This document shows, piece after piece, positions 1-11,239 of a DNA stretch of 64,000 bases (positions are counted from its first letter, which is position 1; every line of letters starts with the position of its first letter). The notes below the pieces were generated by a model, which did no database searches, was not told the DNA's origin, and saw only the letters and a program-made list of their open reading frames with translations. This stretch comes from Marchantia polymorpha subsp. ruderalis. Taxonomy: Eukaryota; Streptophyta; Marchantiopsida; Marchantiales; Marchantiaceae. Made by a program: the position numbers and the translations under genes. The stretch spans positions 1,670,001 through 1,734,000 of the forward strand of contig AP031359.1 of assembly GCA_037833965.1 (NCBI GenBank), written 5' to 3'.

Positions 1-499
1 ATGTTAAAGTGTTCTTAATGCTATATAACTATACTGTACTGTCAAAGTATCCAAAAGTTGACATGTATGCATGTCGATTGGAGATAGCTTAGTTGGTAGA
101 ATGTCGATTCCATTCATCCGAGACTTTGGAAAATAATTGCGTTAAAAAAATATGGTCATCATGTTTCCACGTTAATCATCACGTCTGCAACAATCACCAT
201 ATACAGAAATAATTAATCCCTAAATTTAAGCCTTTAAGTTTGTTATGCATTCATAATTATGGTATAATAAATATACTAAAAATTCAGATTTATTATAAAT
301 TTATATCACTTATTTTTTATTATATAATAATTTCATCCGGGAAATTTCTTAAGCAAATTTTGTTGTAAAATTTTACATTTTACAACAACTTATTATAACT
401 ATTATAATTGTGTTGAATTCGTTGAAATATAAATGAATGAAAATTTTAAGGAATATGTTTGAATGAAAACATTGATTGATTTCATGAAAAAAATAACAT

Positions 500-838
500 A
501 TAAAAAAGTGGTTTAAATTTTTTATATGAACTGTTAATTTTCAGTCAAATCTTGTGTTAAACTCTAGTTAATCTAATTTGAATTAGAGTTAGAATTAGAC
601 TTAAGCCTAGTTAGGTTGAAACCTAGGTTTCTGCTACCATGTATACATTGAAGGGCGAGCCACAACTTGTATTCAACACTTTGCAGGTATTTTTAGTAAA
701 GACTTTGTTGTTCTTGTGTACATAGTTCGAGAGGGGCAAACCATATAGTTTTTTTGTCACCTTCTCTTCGGGCTTGATCTATTTACCATTTACCATATAT
801 GATTGTGGTTAATTGATTCTTGTGCATTTCTTATTACA
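500..838 (+). mobile_element. Decayed Ty1/copia 5' LTR (only its 3' edge is defined)
   Basis: The sequence reads ...TTATTACA at 831-838, a CA-type LTR end, two bases before a TGGTATTAGAG primer site. The 5' edge cannot be placed, so 500 is only a guess. The stretch 1-500 is AT-rich and shows no gene. An A-box-like word at 85-96 is discussed among the rejected items. Confidence 0.4.
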
Positions 839-840
839 AT

Positions 841-851
841 TGGTATTAGAG
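841..851 (+). other. Primer-binding site of the copia remnant
   Basis: TGGTATTAGAG matches, with one change, the start of the initiator-Met tRNA primer site typical of plant Ty1/copia elements (TGGTATCAGAG). Its place two bases after an LTR-like CA end, and about 1.1 kb before a copia gag remnant in the same orientation, supports the call. Confidence 0.55.
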
Positions 852-1959
852 AGATCGATTTTAATTTGTTTGGCCAAGATAGTGTAGGCCTTGACAAGGT
901 CTAAAAGGAGATTTGCTCCTAATGTATCTCTTGTTGATTTTGGTGATGTGCAAAGATTGAATCGTGGAAGTTTACGATTCAACCTTCGATCGAAGAAGGA
1001 CGTTGAAACCAAAAGCCAAGCTCAAAAGCAAAGTGGGACTTGAGGTGCATCACAACTTGAGTTCAAGCAAAGGTTCTCCGAGCAATTTCAAAATCGTTGT
1101 ACACCAAAAGTAGACATGTGGATTTCAAAAGCGCCGTTCTTGAATTACAAGTTTTTATAAATTTAAGTCGGCCAGAAATGTACACTTGACATTTTTTTTT
1201 CTTGCATTCGACGACAAGAGTGGTTGTAGATTGTAAAAATACTTCAAGGACATATTAACCTAACAAATTATTGTGTTTGAAAGCGAGTTGTTATGCTGGA
1301 AAAAAAAAATAAGCAACAAGATTGTTGATCATTTGATAAATGATCAACAGCAGCATCAAACGAGAGCCAAAAGATAAAGACGAAGATGATGGTTGCTAGG
1401 ATGAACGAAGGAAGAATGAACAACGTACAAAAGATAGATTGAAAGTCAAAGAAAGGACATGACAAGTTTCAAGAAAGCTTTGTGTATGCTTTGTGTCAAG
1501 AAAATTAGACTTTGCATTAAAAAATTTAAAACAGAAATTTGGAAAACCAAGAAAACACACAATAGAAGGTAATTTTGTCAAAAACAGTTGGGAAAAAAAA
1601 TTCCATGGAAATTTGATCAAAAGCCAAATTTAGAATTGAAAAATGTCGATCAAGAAGTATCAATCGCTTCATCTTATTCCATACTGTGAGGAATGATGTG
1701 ATATTTGTTAAGTGAGGGATATGCAAAAACATCTTCTACTCGAGATTGCGGCTAATTTGAAAATATGATACCAGGATTATTAAGTTGTCGCGAACCAAAC
1801 GAGAAGATGAAATGGCTAGGATGAAATCTCTGAAGATCGTGCTATTTTTTGGAACTATTATTTTGTTTTGGATGTGATTGCTATGTCTAGTACCATTGAT
1901 ATGTATCAATTGCATTTGATCCTCATTTGTTTCAATAAACAATTTTAACTATTTGTCAA
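852..1959 (+). other. Non-coding leader of the decayed copia element
   Basis: AT-rich sequence between the copia primer site and the recognisable gag remnant. No frame stays open or shows a domain. It is probably decayed leader and gag N-terminus, or unrelated filler. Confidence 0.3.
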
Positions 1960-2795
1960 AATGAAATGGTTGCCACAAAGTTTGACATAGAAGTATAAAA
2001 GATAGTCAAATTCAATGAATGTGATGATAATCTATTTTATGAGAGATTTATGAAGTACAAGTTGAAGGATTTAGCTCTAGGCAAAATAAAAATAAAAATT
2101 AAAAAAATGACATATTTATAATTATAAATAAATAATTATTTATTTTTATAAATAATTATAAAATTAATTATTTTTATTTTTAGAATAAAAATAATCGAAG
2201 GAAGGTTCAGGAGTAGACTATGAACATATTCACATTATATTTGAAGCCTTTGAATTAAAAGCTATGAGATGAGTTTCAAAATTATACCTTGTTGTTTGAG
2301 GCTCTTGAGCAATGGTTTCATAGCAAGGAATTGTCAAATAGAATGTATGACTTCTTGATACGGATCAACTTAAGATGAAAAATTGTGGCACAAAAATTCA
2401 AAAAACATCACATTGATGCGTTTGATGATCTGATGATTGATCTTCAAAATCTTGAATAGGAGATAAGTAAGGAAAAAAAAGCCCCACATCTTTTAAGCTC
2501 GCTGCCTACTTTATATCAGTCATTGATAAGTGTGTTGCTTCGTCCTGATTGGCAAACAGTTACTTATCACAAAGTTATAAATGCTTTGTTGATTGATGAT
2601 TTGCAGTAAAAGATATATAGGTATTTTCTCCATACTCTTTTTTTAAAACAACACTTAATGTAACTCAAGATCAATCATATCCAAGAAATGACAAAGATAA
2701 TAAGCGCGTTGAATCTAAGGATAGATTTAACATGCTTATATGTTGGATATGTGACAAGAGTGGCCACGTCAAGATGACAGTCGGGTAAAGACAAG
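1960..2795 (+). pseudogene. Ty1/copia gag remnant
   Basis: Conceptual translation with several stops still shows the plant copia gag layout. An early stretch contains KFDIE and KIVKFNE-like words. A central EISKEKKAPHLLSSLPTLYQ block (about 2460-2520) corresponds to the family's conserved leucine-rich LxSLP region. A zinc knuckle CWICDKSGHVK follows at about 2733-2765, but its last cysteine is lost. The frame is broken by stops before EISKEK and after LIDDLQ. Gag would form the virus-like particle of the element. No copia protease, integrase or RT follows in the same orientation. Confidence 0.65.
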
Positions 2796-3127
2796 ACATA
2801 TAATGTTGGGAGATAATGTTTCATCTTATCAGCTTAACTTTAGCTTTGCCCTCCTTGTTGTAGCCCCATACAAACTGTTTGTATAGCTGAAAATGACCAA
2901 AAATTGCATGAAGAAAGTGTATGACGTGGATTGTGCTTGTATGACAACTTGTAGCAAAATGATACAAGATTCAAGAGGAGGAGCTTGGAGTGCCATCCTC
3001 CAAGTGTCTTAATAAGCTTGTGCGTATAGAAGTCATCTTGACTCTGTGATGTTATTCCAAGACCAACCACGTCACCAAGGTATTTGTGAATAGTTCGTGC
3101 CTCCAGAAGATCATAGTCAGTTAGCGC
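2796..3127. other. No gene seen
   Basis: Short stretch between the copia gag remnant and the hAT-type element. The longest frame (minus strand 2840-3070) has no recognisable domain. Confidence 0.5.
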
Positions 3128-4311
3128 TAAGCCTCGGCAAGGTAAGGTAAAAGGTAACGGGGTAAGGTATGGGCCTTTACCTTTCCCATACCTTTTACCT
3201 TACACGTAACACTATTGTCTACCTTTACTCTTTACCTCTACCTCAGGGTAATTACCCGGTCACCTAGTAAGAATTTAAAAAGTTTTAGTTTTGGACGCAT
3301 CATATAAAGATTCTCCTGGGGGTATGCGGTTTCTGGTTTTCTTTGAATGCATTTTTTTAGCTACTTGTTGATCTTCTATCGTAACACTATCAGACGTCTA
3401 CTGCCTCGTTGTCGATGAATAACCGCTTCCTTTGTAGTTACCGGGACATGAATTGAGATGTTGCCAATGGATTAGATACTTATTACTTCTAAGAATCTCA
3501 TTCACTTCTTATTTAGCATTAGTGCTTGAGAGAGTGTGTCTAAATCAAAGATAGAAGAGAGAGAATACCGCAATCATGAGAAACATGAATTATTTTGTTA
3601 TATGCAATATAAATGAAGGACTGAACTCCGTAGCCATTAGAAGTGGCTTTCCCCCATTTTAGATACTAAATTATCTCATTTTAACCAAAAATTTTCAATC
3701 CAAGTGGAACCCATTTTCAACTGGTTCACTCGGATGGAGATAAAGTTGAAGTCTCCTTCACAAGACTATACGATTCAAGTCAAACCCCATCTATGCTGAC
3801 TCTTAACGTTGACAAGAGGTATATCTTCTTTAGTGTTTTTAATTTCAGATCTTATTAGAATAAAAAACAGGCAGAAGATCTATGCATTATAATTGAGCCG
3901 AACAACTACTCGAGCCAACGCTATTATAACTTCTATTAAAAGACCTCGTCGTCAGATTACAAAACTGCAGCAAGTGATGGCTTTTCTACTCAAACTAGTA
4001 ACATCATGCGTCCTGCAAATTTAGCTTTGCAGACCACAATATAGTCTTAAAGAGTTGAATCAGTTCCCTGACTTCATTGCACAATATTGTTGAATCTGGT
4101 TGTAGGTTTGTTCAAGGTTAATCAGGAAGAATATGCAGAAGAATGTCCACATTTTTTTTCACGGATTAATCGGTAATTACCTTGTAACCCGCGAGGCTCT
4201 ACCTTTACCCTATCTTTACTTTACCCTATAGCCAAATGTATTACCTTTACCCTTACCTTTTACACTTTTACCGGGTAACCCTAAAGGGTTACCTTACTTT
4301 TCCGAGGCTTA
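3128..4311. mobile_element. Non-autonomous hAT-like element (1.18 kb) with TAAGCCTCGG termini
   Basis: The left end TAAGCCTCGGCAAGGTAAGG (3128-3147) is mirrored by the right end ...CTTTTCCGAGGCTTA (to 4311). Both subterminal zones are rich in TTACC/GGTAA words, and the AAGGGTTACCTTAC block near the right end is shared. The same termini and subterminal blocks bound the 12-kb hAT element at 41779-54116, so this is a short internal-deletion or MITE-type relative. Only about 150 bp at each end are clearly shared. The interior (3290-4150) has no transposase. Flanking 8-mers (GTTAGCGC and CGCGCACA) do not form a clean target duplication. Confidence 0.75.
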
Positions 4312-5428
4312 CGCGCACACATGGAACGAAGGCTCGAGCGAGGGAAGACGAGGACAATGTAGACTAGTTCATCCTCCATCGTCTTCGTGCGGATCGGTGC
4401 CTAAGTATCCATTTCATCTTTTCTGAATAACCAAAAAAAAAAAAATTAGCGATACTAAGATAATAAATATAAGATGATACCCGCAAAGTAAGCAAAGCAC
4501 AGAGCATAAAGCTATTTATTTAGATAAATAGATAACATAAATATATATAAATAGAGCATATAAATTACAATCTGCTACAATCATATATTGTAACTAGTTG
4601 TAAATTCTTTTGGCAAAAATTTACTTGATAGGCCAATATATTGTAACATAATTTACATACATTATTTGGTTTGCATGCCGATTTTTCATTAAAATCATAT
4701 ATGTGTTAAATTAATACTTCACTGAATTTTTAATCTTGGCATTGTTATCATTGGCTGTTATCATTTCAATCTTTAACCTTGCTTATTGTTTCTAATGTAA
4801 ATTTCATAGAATTTTTGAATTTTCATTTAATTTTTTTTGAATTTTTTTTTAATAACAACAATAAAGATATGAACATCAAGGTCTTGATTCAATATTTTTT
4901 TGTGTATTATTTATTTATTCATGTCAAATCCTACATGAATAATACGAGTGAGAAATTTCAAACAAACACAATGAAATTTTTTTGGATCATTTGAAAATCC
5001 ATATTACAACATATATCATTTGAAATGTAGTACCCCTGAAAATAAACTTTTTTTTTACAAATGTTAAAAAGTTGGAAAGACTAATGATACAACCAACTTA
5101 TACTTAATGTACACTAGTAGGTCAATTCTCCTCATTATATTTTGTACATCAGATGAATGAATTTAAAGATATTTATTATATTTATTCAGCATGTCGTTAG
5201 CCTTAAGTAATATAAGATAACTATAATTTGTTGACGAGTTAAACTTCATTATCACGTGTGTGCTATCAGGTTCAACTTCATTATCACGTGCGAACTGCAA
5301 CAAACAATTCTCTGAATGTAAGATATACGCAAAGTTTACATGCAGGTTTAAAAGAAGATTATAACTTATCTAATACTATATAATGAACAAGAGAAAAAAT
5401 CATCAACCTCAACCTCGATTTTGCTTAC
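4312..5428. other. AT-rich intergenic stretch, no gene seen
   Basis: Poly-A/T tracts and short frames only. A direct repeat of CACGTGATAATGAAGTT (minus strand, about 5245-5310) follows a possible splice acceptor (TTGTTTGTTGCAG) that could belong to a last exon of the gene at 5429-5896, but the frame closes quickly. Confidence 0.4.
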
Positions 5429-5896
5429 CATATTCTGTCAATGCGGTCGGCAACAAAACGAGTGCCACTTGGCATGAACCTTGCCATAGCCAAGAACTTG
5501 AAGCCATGACCTGAAATGAACAAAATAAATACAAATCAATAACAAGAAACGATAATGTGCCTTCACCTAATGACCTTCGTTGTCACCATCTACGCGCATT
5601 CTTCCTCGCAACATTACAAGTCTCACATGCACAAAATTATTTAACTCAGAGAACCATGAATGCCCATGATCAAATTCAGATGTGATCTGCAGTTTTAGTC
5701 GTTGGCTAACAGTGAATGTCAGTTGAACAGTTGTTGTAAGGAACATTGTATTCTTACCTTTTTCGTTTGAACCCTCGAGCAATCGGCTTGATCCCACATC
5801 CATATCGATAGCTACATCAAACGAAGCAGGCTTCCTTGTACCGCGAATCTGCGGAGCTGCAGAGGTGGATGCTATCGACCGTTTCCCTACCTGGAC
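5429..5896 (-). CDS. Two spliced exons of an unidentified plant gene
   Basis: Exon 1 (5896 down to 5758, 139 nt) follows a GAGATTTCGCAG acceptor and ends at an AAAAAG|GTAAGAAT donor. Exon 2 (5510 down to 5429, 82 nt) follows TTCATTTCAG and ends at ATATG|GTAAGC. The phases fit: exon 1 leaves one base and exon 2 supplies two, making a glycine codon. The frame is open across both exons. Exon 1 contains SAAPQIRGTRKPASFDV and ends SNEKG; exon 2 reads HGFKFLAMARFMPSG then TRFVADRIDRI. I do not recognise the family. A possible 5' exon lies near 6376-6523 (ATGAGCTACGTC start, CAAG|GTGAGT donor) but contains a stop. Splice signals this clean suggest a host gene, or a captured piece, rather than a transposon. 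Confidence 0.5.
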
Positions 5897-8161
5897 CTGC
5901 GAAATCTCATTCACAAAACGCCAAGTATTTTATATTCTATGTGTGAGGTCAGTATATTGTTCTAAAATTGAATCCTTATCTGCGGCTTATGTCTTCCAAA
6001 TCTTCTCTAGTCCTACTTCTAGATTCGGCTTATGGGATCTGGTACTACCTTGCATTTACTGAACAATCTATCACCCTTGTTAACCACACATTAGCCTTAC
6101 TACTGGTACTTGCTTAGAACTTCACAGATCTGATTCTCGATAAATCAATAAAAATTTGGTCTACAACCTGCAAGCCCCTTACTACTTGTACTTATCTAGA
6201 ATTTTCACAGATCTGATTATTGATATAAATATGTAAAATTTGACTCTACAACCTGCAAGCCACGATCCCTTCACATAGAAAACACATAGAAATGATTTTC
6301 CAGTCCATAAGAAGGAAATAAATTTCAACAAGTTGATCAACACTATAACTGAAAAATAAGTGAGTTACTCACCTTGCAACACCCGCTTTCAACTTTAATT
6401 TTTCTTCCTCTTCTGAACTTTTTTCCGCTTCACTCCTAGCAGACGCACCATTTTATGTCGGCATCAAACTCCCCACCCTTGGCGTTTGAGTCCGGATGGT
6501 AGTCTAGGCAGACGTAGCTCATGACTAACACTCATATTATTCCACTCCAGCTACACAATGTCACTCATCAATGCAGACAATTACATTAACAACTATTAAG
6601 AAAGTTTAACACTCCAAATAAGCTCGTAAGCCATCTCCTATCGCCACTATCCCTCAGCTCTTCAGATCCTCACTCTTCTCCTCTCCTCACTCCATGAGAG
6701 GAATAAAAAACTGAAAAACAACGAACACCACACCACCAATGCACCTGACTATGATAATGGTAATAGTAAATGGATCAAGCCCGTGGGATACAAAGGATCA
6801 AAAGGCTGAAAAACATAATACAAACAATCCAACTTCAACCTAGGAGAGAACCAAAAGAACCCTCTAACTAGTGCCCAAAGCACTAGAATGATAACTAATA
6901 ACATCCCTATAACCGGCTAGCACTGGTGGCCGCAACACTCTCCCGCTTCTAGATCCTACCAGGTTAACTCTATCCTGATAGCAAAAATCCAAATAATTTG
7001 AAAGAAGAATAACACCTGCCATCAGGCACGTTATCTAGTACACTGATCCATATCCTCCAAGTCCACTATGTATCTGTGCTCTCCTTGTCTTCTTCACTAG
7101 CATTTGTGTAGTAGATTTCTTCTATTAATTCCTTCTCCTCGACCAAAGTCTCCATGTCAGCCGATCCCCATCTATCACTGACTCACGGACTCACTTTTGC
7201 GCTCTCCCTCACTCAACTGTTTCCGTGACTACCCTAACAAAGACGTCACATCACCCAAAGCGTCAAGGCGACCAAAGAGGAATTATCGATGACTGGAATG
7301 GATAGATTAGATACTGGGCGTGCTAGAAACAACTGGTCTCCACTCGCCGACCTCGTGCAACCTGCCCTCGGAGAAACTCCAATTGTAAATGAGAAACCCC
7401 CCTCATAAATGTGCTCAAATCAATGAGTAGTATGAATGCATCTATTTATTGAAAAAGTGCATCCATTCATGGGTAGATTCTAAGACCATTAGTTGACTGT
7501 GGACATTGAGATATTACTAAAGCTGACTGTCGACACTTTCCTAATGTCCACAATTCTTGGGCTTGCTTGGAGCCTGTAAGCCAAAAGGCCCCACCCTTCA
7601 GCGTTTGTAATCCAGGTGGAGGTCTCGGTACACATAACATCATCATCTCTAGTATCACTCAGTCTTCCAAGTGAACCTCTGTCACTCATTTTCTTCCATA
7701 CACTCTTCTTCATTCAAGATTCAGGCTTGAACAGATCACTAAACCCGAAATATCTGCACTTAAGATCTTAAACTTACACATCATGCAAGAGAGAACAATT
7801 AACAATGAGATTCACAAATCAAAAGATTTGATCATTTGAATGAGTTTTATGCACAATGGGATACCGCCCTAGACAAAGGGTTCAATCTAGGCACTTGCTG
7901 AAATGGACTCGATTATCCATAATAAGTAAATGAGAAGTGTGACACCATGCAAGAAGTGCATATCAGTTCAGAATTGGGTACATATCTCAACATATGCAAA
8001 ACTTTTGATGTAGCACAATCTAAACGCCTGGAATCTTATGATCTACCGCAGTTATAGCATCATACAAAGGTACTATCCCTTTCCTCCCGTTCTTTCCTTA
8101 ACCTCGCTCTCGGAAGACATCCCTATCAGTCACCGACTCTCAGAACTCAGATCCCGCTTTC
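5897..8161. other. Intergenic, no supported gene
   Basis: No domain-bearing frame on either strand apart from the tentative upstream exon near 6376-6523. The short frames at 7467-7713 (minus) have no family features. From about 8080 the sequence becomes the same TC-rich repeat seen at 9548-9820. Confidence 0.4.
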
Positions 8162-8166
8162 AGCTC

Positions 8167-9542
8167 TATGGTAACCAAGTTTTTCTTTTCTTTCTCGAAA
8201 TGAGAAGTTTGAGAGATAGAAGACTAGTGATTTCAAACTTTTAGGATAAGAACAATTCAAAGTAGAGTAAATAGTGGATTTGATAGCCGATGACAAGTTA
8301 GGAGTAGTGGATTCCATTCAGCTTCTTGTCTTTCAAGTTAGTGTTTTTTTACTTGTAGGCAGTAAAGTTGAATTAGATGAGTTATGATCTGATAGAGTAA
8401 ATACCTCATAACGTTTTCAATTAGTAATTACTTGACTTAGTTAGAGTCTTGATAGATAGAGCTCGGCACACTTGTTCTAATGAGACCAAGAAATCTTGAA
8501 ACAGATAAAGAATCATTGAGTTATGAGTGTCGAAAGTGGCTTGTATGGATAGGCGAAGGAGCGGAAGGGCCATCGGCCAAAGGAACCTCGGACTTCAAAA
8601 GGAACCTCGGACCTCAAACTTCGGACTTCAAAAGGAACCTCAGACCTTAGACCTCGGACTTCGGCGGAAAGGTATTGGGACTTCGGCTTTGGAGCATGGA
8701 TCTTGCGGAAGCCATATCTTTGCTTTGGAATGTCGGATGGAGCTCAAATTTGATGGGATTGTTGGTTTTAGCTGCTTGCACATGTGTGAAAAATTTCAGC
8801 CTTAGACCTTGGACCTAGAGCTGAAAGAGGAGCTGGAGGCTTAGTGTAGTGGATTTAGGTTTAGGGGTTAGGTTTAGATTTAGGGTTAGGGTTAGGTTTA
8901 GCTCGTAAGTTAGAGGGGAGCGGCAGCCGCCAACTCCGCAGGTGTAGGACAAGTTCGGATCTCGCATCAGAGCGAGTGACAGTTTTGTGGTAGTTAGGAA
9001 TAATATTGTCCAAGGCATTGGCTTTGGGGGTCTTTTCTCAATTTAGTTTTCTCAATTTTGGAAGTATGTATTCTCCGTGCGTTTGTGAGTTGAGTATGTT
9101 GATCACCGCGTGAGAGTTACTTTGGTTTGTCAAAGATATTGCATCCAAAGTAGGAGCCCCAATTCAAATGTTCTGAATAGCAATTGGCTAGAATAAGGAT
9201 TAAAGCAAATTCGCAATTGGTAGCTATGTGCAGAATTCCTAAGTGTACTCTTTGGAAATTCCCCCCCCCTGAATACTTAGACGAGGTCGAGATCGACCTT
9301 TGTGTTGCTAAAATTGATAATTTCAGGTGTGTTTGTGTGTGTGTTATGCTGCATTGCGTGTCCTTTGAGAGACCTCCGAGTCGAACACCAGCAATACTTA
9401 TGGGAGTGATAGTGGCATGAGAATTCAAACTCCTCAATAGACTGTTAAACACGTGACACTTGAAACTCTTTGTGTTGTTTCTGTCCTCGTGGGATCGAAT
9501 CTTTACCATTATGCTCCATTCTGGTATTTATCTGTCATTACA
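8167..9542 (+). mobile_element. Solo coding-LTR relative (element B), ORF lost, with perfect 5-bp target duplication
   Basis: It starts TATGGTAACCAAGTTTTTC, matching the start of element H2 (TGTGGTAACCCACTTTTTG), and ends TCTGTCATTACA, the shared LTR end. AGCTC occurs immediately outside both ends (8162-8166 and 9543-9547), a perfect 5-bp target-site duplication. Segments 8215-8545 resemble the leaders of elements G (reverse complement, 59650-59950) and H2 (46660-46760). Segments 8980-9540 resemble the 3' part of H2 (50160-51190). The coding region that fills the middle of H2 is missing, so this copy is 1376 bp and non-coding. A CCTCGGAC-type short repeat at 8570-8680 replaces H2's GCCTTCGGC repeat. 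Confidence 0.8.
8853..8901 (+). repeat. Interstitial telomere-like tract
   Basis: Roughly seven tandem TTTAGGG-related units (TTTAGGTTTAGGGG, TTTAGATTTAGGG, TTAGGGTTAGG and similar), the plant telomere unit in degenerate form. It lies inside solo element B, so it moved with, or arose within, that element. Confidence 0.7.
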
Positions 9543-9547
9543 AGCTC

Positions 9548-9830
9548 CCACTCCCAGATTCGACACTTAGATTTCAGTCTCAGACTCTTTGATTCAACTC
9601 TCAGATTTCACTTTGATTTCAGCTCCCACTTGCAAATCCTACACTTCGATTTCAGCTCCCACTCACATATTCAAAACTCAGATTCTAGGCTTCGATTAGA
9701 GTCATTCTCAAATTTGACTCTTAGATTTCACTTAGATTTCAGCTCCCATTCACATATTCGAATCTCAAATCTCAGACCCCGATTAGATTTCACTCTCAGA
9801 TTCGACTCTCCATCCTCGTGGATTCGATCC
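9548..9830 (+). repeat. Degenerate TC-rich tandem repeat
   Basis: The words AGCTCCCACT/AGCTCCCATT, GATTTCA and CACATATTC recur at about 9545, 9617, 9652 and 9740 with variable spacing. The flank left of element B (8110-8166) has the same composition and the word TTTCAGCTC. B therefore appears to have inserted within this repeat field. Confidence 0.6.
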
Positions 9831-10469
9831 CTCCCCCTCCGAATTCTCACCAGTTCCTTGCAAAAATCACTCACACCCACACTCTTCCCCCTACGACCAA
9901 TCCCACCCACGTCCACACACTAGCACCCCTCCGCAACACCGTCCGGAACTCCACCGAACACCACACTCCCTGCAGCAACCCCGCACAAACCGGCACCCCG
10001 CCCATCGCCTGACCTGCGCTGCCCAGAGCCTGCGGCCGCAAGCCCTAGCATTCCCAAACACACGGCAGCAGCCAAAGGCCGCCGTCTAGCAACCTTGCAT
10101 AGCCGCCTTCACAGGGTACACCGCTCAATCTCACCGTTAATTTCAAAATTTCTCCCCGAGATCCCCTTCGCCTCTCGCTTACTTCTTTCTTTCCTTTCCT
10201 CTCAATTGCTCTGCCCTCGCTATGTACTCTCGGCAATCCTCTCGGCTCCTCTCTCGCGGCTGGTCTCCGCTCGTCTGGGCGTCACTCATTGCTCTCGCCT
10301 CGTCCCACTAATCGTCGTCGCATGTACTCTCTTCTTCTCACCACACTTTGTAAGCTTTCATTGCCTTCTCCACTCCTCTCGTCATCTCGCAGGCCTGCGC
10401 AGCGCTGCTGGGCTTGCTCGCTCGCGCTCTCTCTCTCACTCACGCGAGCCTATCCTTTTTTTGCCTCAT
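9831..10469. other. C/T-rich GC-elevated stretch, no supported gene
   Basis: Dominated by CCTC, CTCG and CACAC words. Open frames on the plus strand (such as 10095-10541) are low-complexity Ser/Leu/Arg translations caused by the composition. On the minus strand it lies downstream of the decayed ORF at 10470-11046. Confidence 0.4.
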
Positions 10470-11046
10470 CTTAATCTGCTGCAGCTTCCATCTTGTCCTG
10501 CTTTCTCTTCCTCCGAGAATTTGAAACACGGCTGCGCTTAACCATCTTTACAACTTTTCTTGCTCTCATACCCTTGGCGTAAGAGTCCTTTAGCTTCTAT
10601 GAGACATTCTCAGGCAAATTCCGCTTTGAAGAACAATTATTGTTGTCTTTGGAGAGAATTCTCTCCCTGCTACTCCCCAAAATCTGCTCACTTACAAGTC
10701 CATGTTCTACTTCCACTTTTTCAGCAACTAATCTACTTAGAATCACATCTGTGACCTTCAATGGTTTTTTGGTTTCAAAAATGCTCTTATCATCAACCTC
10801 GACACTTGTTTCGCCCTCATCCTCTTAACCACAAGGATCTGCGCGTTTCCATGGTTTCTTGTCACCCGGACTCCTCGCGTTGTCGTCAATGATATGCTTT
10901 AAACTCCTAACCACGTCTCTAAGCAATGATTCTTCCTCTCTGGAAGCCAAGCAACAATGTAGATGCGTGACTTCACCAGAAGAGGGTTCCGGTTTAGTCG
11001 CCTCCGATGCAGTTCTCGACATCGGATCATGACATTCGTAATGCAT
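10470..11046 (-). pseudogene. Decayed ORF of unknown function, charged and lysine-rich
   Basis: One minus-strand frame runs about 190 codons with only two internal stops (near 10823 and 10608) before ending at about 10470. The start is MHYECHDPMSRT. The middle contains SREEESLLRDVVRSLKHIID. The end is basic (SRRKRKQDK), like a nuclear localisation signal. Amino-acid use is that of a real soluble protein, unlike the neighbouring low-complexity frames. I do not recognise a family. It may be a host-gene exon or a gag-like ORF whose stops are recent. Confidence 0.35.
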
Positions 11047-11239
11047 ACTCTATATCTTAGAGGAGCTCTGCTAATTTGATTTGATTATCTTCTAATGAAC
11101 AATTCTCATTAAATTTTATCGTGTGATACAGATATTTGAGGTTTATCAACAATAACATGCTGCTTTAATTTCCACATTTCAAAAAACTGCTTCATATATA
11201 TTAGAGGTCTTACTTCTACCACATCATTGATCACATAAT

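Noticed and set aside
85..96. tRNA-like A box (TAGCTTAGTTGG)
   Set aside because: No B box (GGTTCGANTCC) and no cloverleaf follows within 100 bp. It could be a SINE scrap, but nothing else supports it.
9453..9923. 156-codon ORF (+)
   Set aside because: It spans the end of element B and a degenerate TC repeat, so the protein is only the translated repeat.
10095..10541. 148-codon ORF (+) in C/T-rich DNA
   Set aside because: Low-complexity Ser/Leu/Arg translation caused by base composition. The opposite strand has the more protein-like frame from 11046.
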